Origin: Psychroserpens mesophilus
Lineage (GTDB): Bacteria > Bacteroidota > Bacteroidia > Flavobacteriales > Flavobacteriaceae
Length of the DNA: 64,000 bases
Reading direction: 5' to 3'
Assembly: GCF_000826645.1 (NCBI RefSeq)
Contig: NZ_JXJP01000013.1
Coordinates: 1-64,000 of the forward strand
Positions 60,401 to 64,000 of the stretch are shown piece by piece. The notes below the pieces were generated by a model, which did not search any database, had not been told where the DNA came from, and saw only the letters and a list, made by a program, of their open reading frames with translations. The translations under genes were made by a program, and so were the position numbers. Position 1 is the stretch's first letter. Every line of letters starts with the position of its first letter.

Positions 60401-60952
60401 CAAAAGACTTTCTATTTCATCTTCAAGATATTCGCCATATTCTTTCAGTTTATCAACAGGATAATCACCAGAAATGTTGATATTCAAAATTGGAATTTCC
60501 TCAGACATACTCAAATCAAAAACATTAGGTTCAACTTTTGCACCATTAAAAGTTGGCCAGTCTTCTCCAGCTGTTTCCGAATCTACTTCATCTTTAACCT
60601 TCTGTTTAGCAGCTTCAACAGAAATTTTTTCGTCAAACTCAACAATAACAATAGAGTAATCTTCTTGAGATGTTGAAGTGATTTCAACGACATTACTTAC
60701 GGTTTTCAATTTATCTTCGATAGGATCAGTAATTAACTTCTCAATATCTTCAGCAGTATTTCCAGGATAAATCGAACTGATATAAATTTTAGTTTCCTTA
60801 ATTTCAGGAAAGTTCTCACGAGGCATACTAAAATACGCACCTGTACCTAATATTAAAATTAGAGTAATTAGCACATACATGGTGGTCTTGTTATTAATTG
60901 CCCAAGACGACAGTACAAACTCTTTATCTACTTTTTTCTTTTTCTTGCTCAT
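57425..60952 (-). CDS. RND efflux pump permease (AcrB-like)
   Basis: 1175 aa, somewhat longer than E. coli AcrB. Standard RND layout: helix 1 near 20-40, a large periplasmic domain with porter subdomains, helices 2-6 (about 345-550), a second helix and periplasmic domain, and the last six helices. MGLGMLVDNGIVVVENVYR in the helix 4 region carries the essential Asp of the proton relay. A cytoplasmic insertion (about 520-590) and a segment near 1085-1115 add length. The pump partner genes precede it, 12 bases away. Substrates (drugs, detergents or metals) cannot be told. Confidence 0.95.
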   Translation of the reverse strand: MSKKKKKVDKEFVLSSWAINNKTTMYVLITLILILGTGAYFSMPRENFPEIKETKIYISSIYPGNTAEDIEKLITDPIEDKLKTVSNVVEITSTSQEDYSIVIVEFDEKISVEAAKQKVKDEVDSETAGEDWPTFNGAKVEPNVFDLSMSEEIPILNINISGDYPVDKLKEYGEYLEDEIESLLEIKQVDIRGAQEKEVEVAVDIYKMMAAQVSFSDIINAINNENMTMSAGNLISSGQRRTIRILGEIEDPKELEDFVVKSEKGNSIYLKDIAKVTFKDEDRTTYAREFGAPVVMLDVKKRAGENMVAAAEKIQTIVDAAVASRFPPDLKVTIANDQSEKTIGQVDDLVNNIIFGIILVVTVLMFFLGFKNALFVGFAIPMSMFMSLMILNLLGYTMNTMILFGLIMGLGMLVDNGIVVVENVYRLMEDEGMSRVEAAKKGIGEIAFPIIISTLTTVAAFVPLGLWPGVMGQFMIYFPVTLSVVLGSSLFVAIFFNSVLVSQYMTVEDKEMPLKQIIKITSIIAATGILILIFGGEYRGLGTLMIVTSILLWAYRLFLRKWANNFQTKTLPKLENFYETTLRVALSGKRPVLITIATVILLFIAFGGFGASIGSQRTKVEFFPDNTPNQIIVYIEYPEGTDIQKTNAITKDIEQRVYKILNDPVYKDGDYNFLTESAVSQVGEGAGNPQTDGGSAAEMPHRGKITATMREYKYRKGADSHELLKKVQDDLDGIYPGVAISVEKDAVGPPAGYPINIELEGKDYEELIATAERMRDFINTKNIRGIEELKIDVNRSKPSMQVNVDRKKAGELGISSGQVGQQLRNSIFGAKAGIYKEAGDDYDIYVRFNEENRYNKSAIFNQKITFRDMASGQIREIPVSAVASQSNSSGFSAIKHKDVQRVVTVYSALAAGYTDAGAIVSEIQNEMKSFEGKPEGVKIDYTGQIEEQNKQMAFLMSAFFIGLGLIFFLLIFQFNSISKPGIIMLAIFLSLIGVFGGLIITGSAFVIMMTMMGIISLAGIVVNNGVVLLDYTQLLVDRKKIKRNLDNDQFLEKEDLLEAIIKGGKARLRPVLLTAITTILGLIPLATGLNINFFTLFSEFDPNIYVGGDNVIFWGPLAWTVIYGLFIATFLTLVVVPILFYLVTRFKMWIKGANSTTEVVPKETFNMDKRIETQF

Positions 60953-60964
60953 TTGATGCCAAAT

Positions 60965-62149
60965 TTAGTTGCTGGCTTGGTTCGATTCCATTCGAAGAAT
61001 TTTCACTTCTTGTCCGTCTTTTACACTTCGTGCGCCTTCTTGAATTATTTCATCATTATTCGTTAAGCCAGAAAGCACTTCTATATCATCACCTTGGGTT
61101 TTACCAGTAGTAATAATGGTACGTTTAGCTGAAGCAATACTGTCATTTTTATTAGAAATTGTATAGACATATTGTTCTCCTTCAGCATTTTCTGAAATAA
61201 TACTTAATGGTATTAAAATGGCTTTATCATTGGTGTAATCATTAATTCTCAATTTAGCCGTTAGGTTTGGTTTAATATTTTTATCAGTATTTGGAACTGC
61301 AACTTCTATCTTAAATGTTCGGTTTGCCGGATTGATAAAACTACCTGCCTGACGAATTTTAGCATCCATAGTCGTTCCTAAAACCGGAAAGTCTACTTTC
61401 ACTGTTTTTCCTTCAGTGACTGATGTAATATAGCTTTCAGGCACATCTGTTTCAATGTACATGTCATCAAGATTTACAATACGAAACAAGGCTTGACCAG
61501 GAGCAACAACACTTCCCTGTTCAGTGATTACATCGTCAATAGTTCCTGTAAAAGGCGCTTTTACAAGTGTTCTAGCGACTTGTTGTTGAAGTTGATTTAC
61601 CGCCTTTTGTTGTGACTCGTAAGCTGACTTAGACTGTAAATATTGAATTTCACTACCAATATTTTGATCCCAAAGCCGTTTTTGACGTTCAAAAGTTGTT
61701 TTGGCCAAATCGGCTTGAATTTGCAATTGTGCAACTTGCTGACTTAAACCTCCATCGTCAATTTTTGCCAAGGTTTGTCCTTTGGTAACGTTTTGACCTT
61801 CTTTTACAAAAACGGTTGTCAATACACCTGAATACTCAGGATAAATCAACAAATTTTTCTTTGTATCGACACTTCCCTGCAATTCAACAAAATGAACGAA
61901 CTCGCTTTCTTTTGCAGCAAACGTGGTGATTAAAGGAATTTTCTCCTGAGGATCTAATGCTTTAATTTTAACACTTAATTGCTTCAATTGGTTTTCTAAT
62001 TCTAGCTTTTGAGCATCAAGCTCGATTTTCTTTTGTCTGATTTGCTCTAAGTTGCCTGAAGCAATAATATCTTCAACACTTTTATGTTTATCACCTCCAC
62101 AAGAGAAAATAAAAAGAGTTATAAATGCAAATGTTATGATTTGTTTCAT
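60965..62149 (-). CDS. RND efflux periplasmic adaptor (membrane fusion lipoprotein)
   Basis: 394 aa. Lipobox LFIFSC (Cys17), a first coiled region (about 30-65, QKKIELDAQKLELENQLKQL), lipoyl-like half VLTTVFVKEGQNVTKGQTLAKIDDGG, an alpha-hairpin (about 130-190) and the second lipoyl half VKAPFTGTIDDVITEQGSVVAPGQALFRI, then beta-barrel and membrane-proximal domains. It bridges the permease and the TolC channel. Between tolC and permease genes, with gaps of 14 and 12 bases. Confidence 0.95.
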   Translation of the reverse strand: MKQIITFAFITLFIFSCGGDKHKSVEDIIASGNLEQIRQKKIELDAQKLELENQLKQLSVKIKALDPQEKIPLITTFAAKESEFVHFVELQGSVDTKKNLLIYPEYSGVLTTVFVKEGQNVTKGQTLAKIDDGGLSQQVAQLQIQADLAKTTFERQKRLWDQNIGSEIQYLQSKSAYESQQKAVNQLQQQVARTLVKAPFTGTIDDVITEQGSVVAPGQALFRIVNLDDMYIETDVPESYITSVTEGKTVKVDFPVLGTTMDAKIRQAGSFINPANRTFKIEVAVPNTDKNIKPNLTAKLRINDYTNDKAILIPLSIISENAEGEQYVYTISNKNDSIASAKRTIITTGKTQGDDIEVLSGLTNNDEIIQEGARSVKDGQEVKILRMESNQASN

Positions 62150-62163
62150 TGGGTATGTTTTTG

Positions 62164-63486
62164 TTAATTGATTGGTGTATTTAGAATGGTTTCTAGTTCA
62201 GCCTTAGAGTTAATCACATCTAACATCGCTTGTAAAAACTCTTGTTGTGCAGTATATAGTTGAGTTTGTGCTTGTCTAAGTTCGAAACTAGAACCAATGC
62301 CTTCAAAGAATTTAGTTTGATTTTTAGTCTCTATACGTTCAGCAAGATTTAAATTTTCTCTTTTATTTTCGTAATCTTCAATAGCAAACTTGTATTCGCT
62401 TTTAGAAGATGCAATTTGTAATTTTATCATCTGCTCGGTTTCGATTAAATCATCTTCAGATTTTTCTAAATTTATTTTGGCACGTTGTGTACGAGCGCTT
62501 TTAAGACCAGAACCAAATATTGGAATATCTAAATTTAACCCAAAAGCTGCTGTTCCGACCCATGGCTGACTATTACTAAAAAATCGAAACTTCTCATTAT
62601 TGCCTATGTACGATCCTGTAAAAAATCCGCTTAATGTTGGAAGTGATTTACTTTGTTCCAGTTTCACTAAAAGTTCTTTAGATACTTTATTATTTTCTGC
62701 AATCTTAAAATCTATGATATTTTTTACATCCTCATTAGTTTCCAAAAGCTCTAATTGCATGTTTTTTAGAGCAAGTGTTTCCAGATTATCTGTTAATATA
62801 GTATCACTATTAATGTCTAAACCTAAGGTTATGTTTAACATCTGATAGGACAAATCTTTTAATCTTTTGGTGTTACTTAGATTACTTTTAACGCTTGAAA
62901 GTGTGATTTTGAGTTGTTCTACACTTTCTTCTTCTTCTAGTCCGTTTTCATAAATTTTTGTGATATCATTTAAATTTTTTTCTAAGACATCAACATTTCT
63001 TTCGAAAATTTTTAAACTTTCTTCAGCTAATAATACATTTCCGTAAGCATTAATAACAGATTTTCTGACTTCTAAATCGGTTTTTACCTTGGCATTTTCT
63101 GAAATTTCTAAAAACACTTTTGCAGATTGCAGCCCTACAATATAAGATCCATCAAAAATAAGTTGGTTTAAAGTGGCTGAAGGCGTGATATTTTGCTTTG
63201 CACCAATATCTATAAAGCCATCATTATTAAAATCGATTCCAGGAAATTGACGCTCTATATTGTTAATATAGCTTACGTTACCATTTATTTGTGGCAAACC
63301 TGATGCGATGGCTTCCCACTTTTGTTTTATGGCAGCATCTATGTCTCGACTCGCATTTTTAGATTGTCTATTGTTTTCTAAAGCGTAGGCTATAGCTTCT
63401 TCTAGCGACAAACTATTAGAAATTTCCTGAGTATAGCCTATAGACATAGTGATTATACTTATAAATAGAATGAGTGATTGTCTCAT
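62164..63486 (-). CDS. TolC-family outer-membrane efflux channel
   Basis: 440 aa. Signal peptide (LILFISIITMSIGYTQ), then two repeats of long coiled helices, each opening near SLSLEEAIAYALENNRQ or containing QTKFFEGIGSSFELRQAQTQL, as in TolC/OprM proteins. It forms the outer-membrane duct of the pump. The start codon lies three bases after the stop of the TetR gene, so the two are translated from one message. Confidence 0.94.
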   Translation of the reverse strand: MRQSLILFISIITMSIGYTQEISNSLSLEEAIAYALENNRQSKNASRDIDAAIKQKWEAIASGLPQINGNVSYINNIERQFPGIDFNNDGFIDIGAKQNITPSATLNQLIFDGSYIVGLQSAKVFLEISENAKVKTDLEVRKSVINAYGNVLLAEESLKIFERNVDVLEKNLNDITKIYENGLEEEESVEQLKITLSSVKSNLSNTKRLKDLSYQMLNITLGLDINSDTILTDNLETLALKNMQLELLETNEDVKNIIDFKIAENNKVSKELLVKLEQSKSLPTLSGFFTGSYIGNNEKFRFFSNSQPWVGTAAFGLNLDIPIFGSGLKSARTQRAKINLEKSEDDLIETEQMIKLQIASSKSEYKFAIEDYENKRENLNLAERIETKNQTKFFEGIGSSFELRQAQTQLYTAQQEFLQAMLDVINSKAELETILNTPIN

Positions 63487-63489
63487 GAT

Positions 63490-64000
63490 TTATGATTGAT
63501 TCTTATTAATAAAATTATTTAATACGGTCATTCCTTTAGTCGTTACGATAGCTCTTAAGTGATACTCGAGATAACTTTCCATGAGATATTCCATAGTATA
63601 TTTTTCTTTTGGAAAAATAGTATCATCCTTAATTCCTGTCATCCCATTAAAATACATTCTGGAAATAAAATCTACATTGATATTTGACCTAAAGAGCTCA
63701 GTATCTACACCTTTTTGAATGCTTTCTTTTACAGATTCATGCATCTTCTCAAATTGTTTAAGATGAAGAATTTGGTATATTTTAGGATAATATTTTTTGA
63801 GTTGAAACTGAGGTGATGTCTTTTCATTTTTCAAATAATTCATCACATACATTTTAATGTCATACAATTCTTCAATAGGATTGTGTGATGCATTACAAAT
63901 ACAATCAATTCCATCACAAATATTCGAAAAGAGGGTAAATGTTACAGCTTCAACTAATTTGGTTTTGTTTTCAAAATGCACGTATATCGTCTTTTTTGAA
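63490..64000 (-). CDS. TetR/AcrR-family regulator of the efflux operon (partial at the window edge)
   Basis: The gene runs off the right end. The visible frame opens SKKTIYVHFENKTKLVEAV, the recognition helix and following turn of the TetR HTH, so the true start lies beyond 64000; the GTG at 63981 is an internal Val codon, not a start. The C-terminal ligand domain has a Cys pair region (CDGIDCICNAS) and ends NNFINKNQS. First visible gene of tetR-tolC-adaptor-permease, so it probably autoregulates and controls the pump. Confidence 0.9.
   Translation of the reverse strand, partial: SKKTIYVHFENKTKLVEAVTFTLFSNICDGIDCICNASHNPIEELYDIKMYVMNYLKNEKTSPQFQLKKYYPKIYQILHLKQFEKMHESVKESIQKGVDTELFRSNINVDFISRMYFNGMTGIKDDTIFPKEKYTMEYLMESYLEYHLRAIVTTKGMTVLNNFINKNQS

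Noticed and set aside
63490-63981. TetR-family gene starting at 63981
   Set aside because: The codon is GTG inside the conserved HTH (KKTIYVHFENK); the frame stays open to the window end, so the gene is partial and starts outside.
1-64000. tRNA, rRNA, insertion sequences, prophage or integrase genes
   Set aside because: No cloverleaf-like intergenic sequence, transposase, integrase or phage structural protein was seen on either strand.

Overview
The window is a chromosomal segment of a marine-type member of the Bacteroidota, most likely Flavobacteriaceae. The DNA is AT-rich. Initiation sites lack Shine-Dalgarno sequences. Upstream regions repeatedly carry the Bacteroidota -7 element TAnnTTTG, sometimes with a -33 TTTG. 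The proteins fit this group: PorT-like and T9SS-sorted proteins, DUF5686, DUF4412, DUF6503 and DUF3109 families, a TonB-dependent receptor with a carboxypeptidase-like N-terminal domain, a LytS/LytTR two-component pair and an ExbB/ExbD cluster. No rRNA, tRNA, CRISPR, prophage or insertion sequence was found. Most of the window is core genome.

Layout. 1-300: degenerate tandem repeat of about 105 bp next to an ABC-F ATPase (minus). 2.1-7.9 kb: small membrane protein, tsaC, then the translation block rplM-rpsI-rpsB-tsf-pyrH-frr, with hairpins and terminators between the genes. 8-15.4 kb: DUF5686 barrel, MMPL/RND exporter, asnS, rpoN, PAP2-like protein. 15.4-18.5 kb (minus): PorT-like protein and an exbB-4TM-exbD-exbD operon. 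18.8-24.5 kb: HupE-like protein, dCMP deaminase, S41 peptidase, a marC-small protein-FAD oxidoreductase operon, DUF3109, DUF4412. 24.5-27.3 kb (minus): response regulator and TPR histidine kinase. 27.3-27.9 kb: gene-free region with two orphan terminators, then nrdB-nrdA.

31.7-46 kb is the most accessory-looking part: a lipoprotein with a caspase-like His/Cys dyad, a Na/Pi cotransporter with PhoU-like tail, DUF6503, chromate transporter, PiT phosphate transporter with PhoU-like tail, phosphate-porin family protein, a possible small RNA or attenuated leader, a MORN-like protein, and a beta-helix lipoprotein with a TonB-dependent receptor. Several promoters here carry 11-bp direct repeats with a TAAC core, spaced as in Pho boxes of other phyla, so this may be a phosphate-starvation neighbourhood (inference).

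46-57 kb: dgt with a T9SS-sorted propeller protein, dxs, tadA, a cold-shock gene, a CLC protein lacking both glutamates needed for proton coupling, and aspS. 57.4-64 kb (minus): a tetR-tolC-adaptor-RND permease efflux operon cut by the window end.

The observations I rate highest are the channel-like CLC, the caspase-fold lipoprotein, the shared 11-bp direct repeats around the phosphate genes, the three-hairpin RNA before the porin, and the orphan terminators before nrdB.
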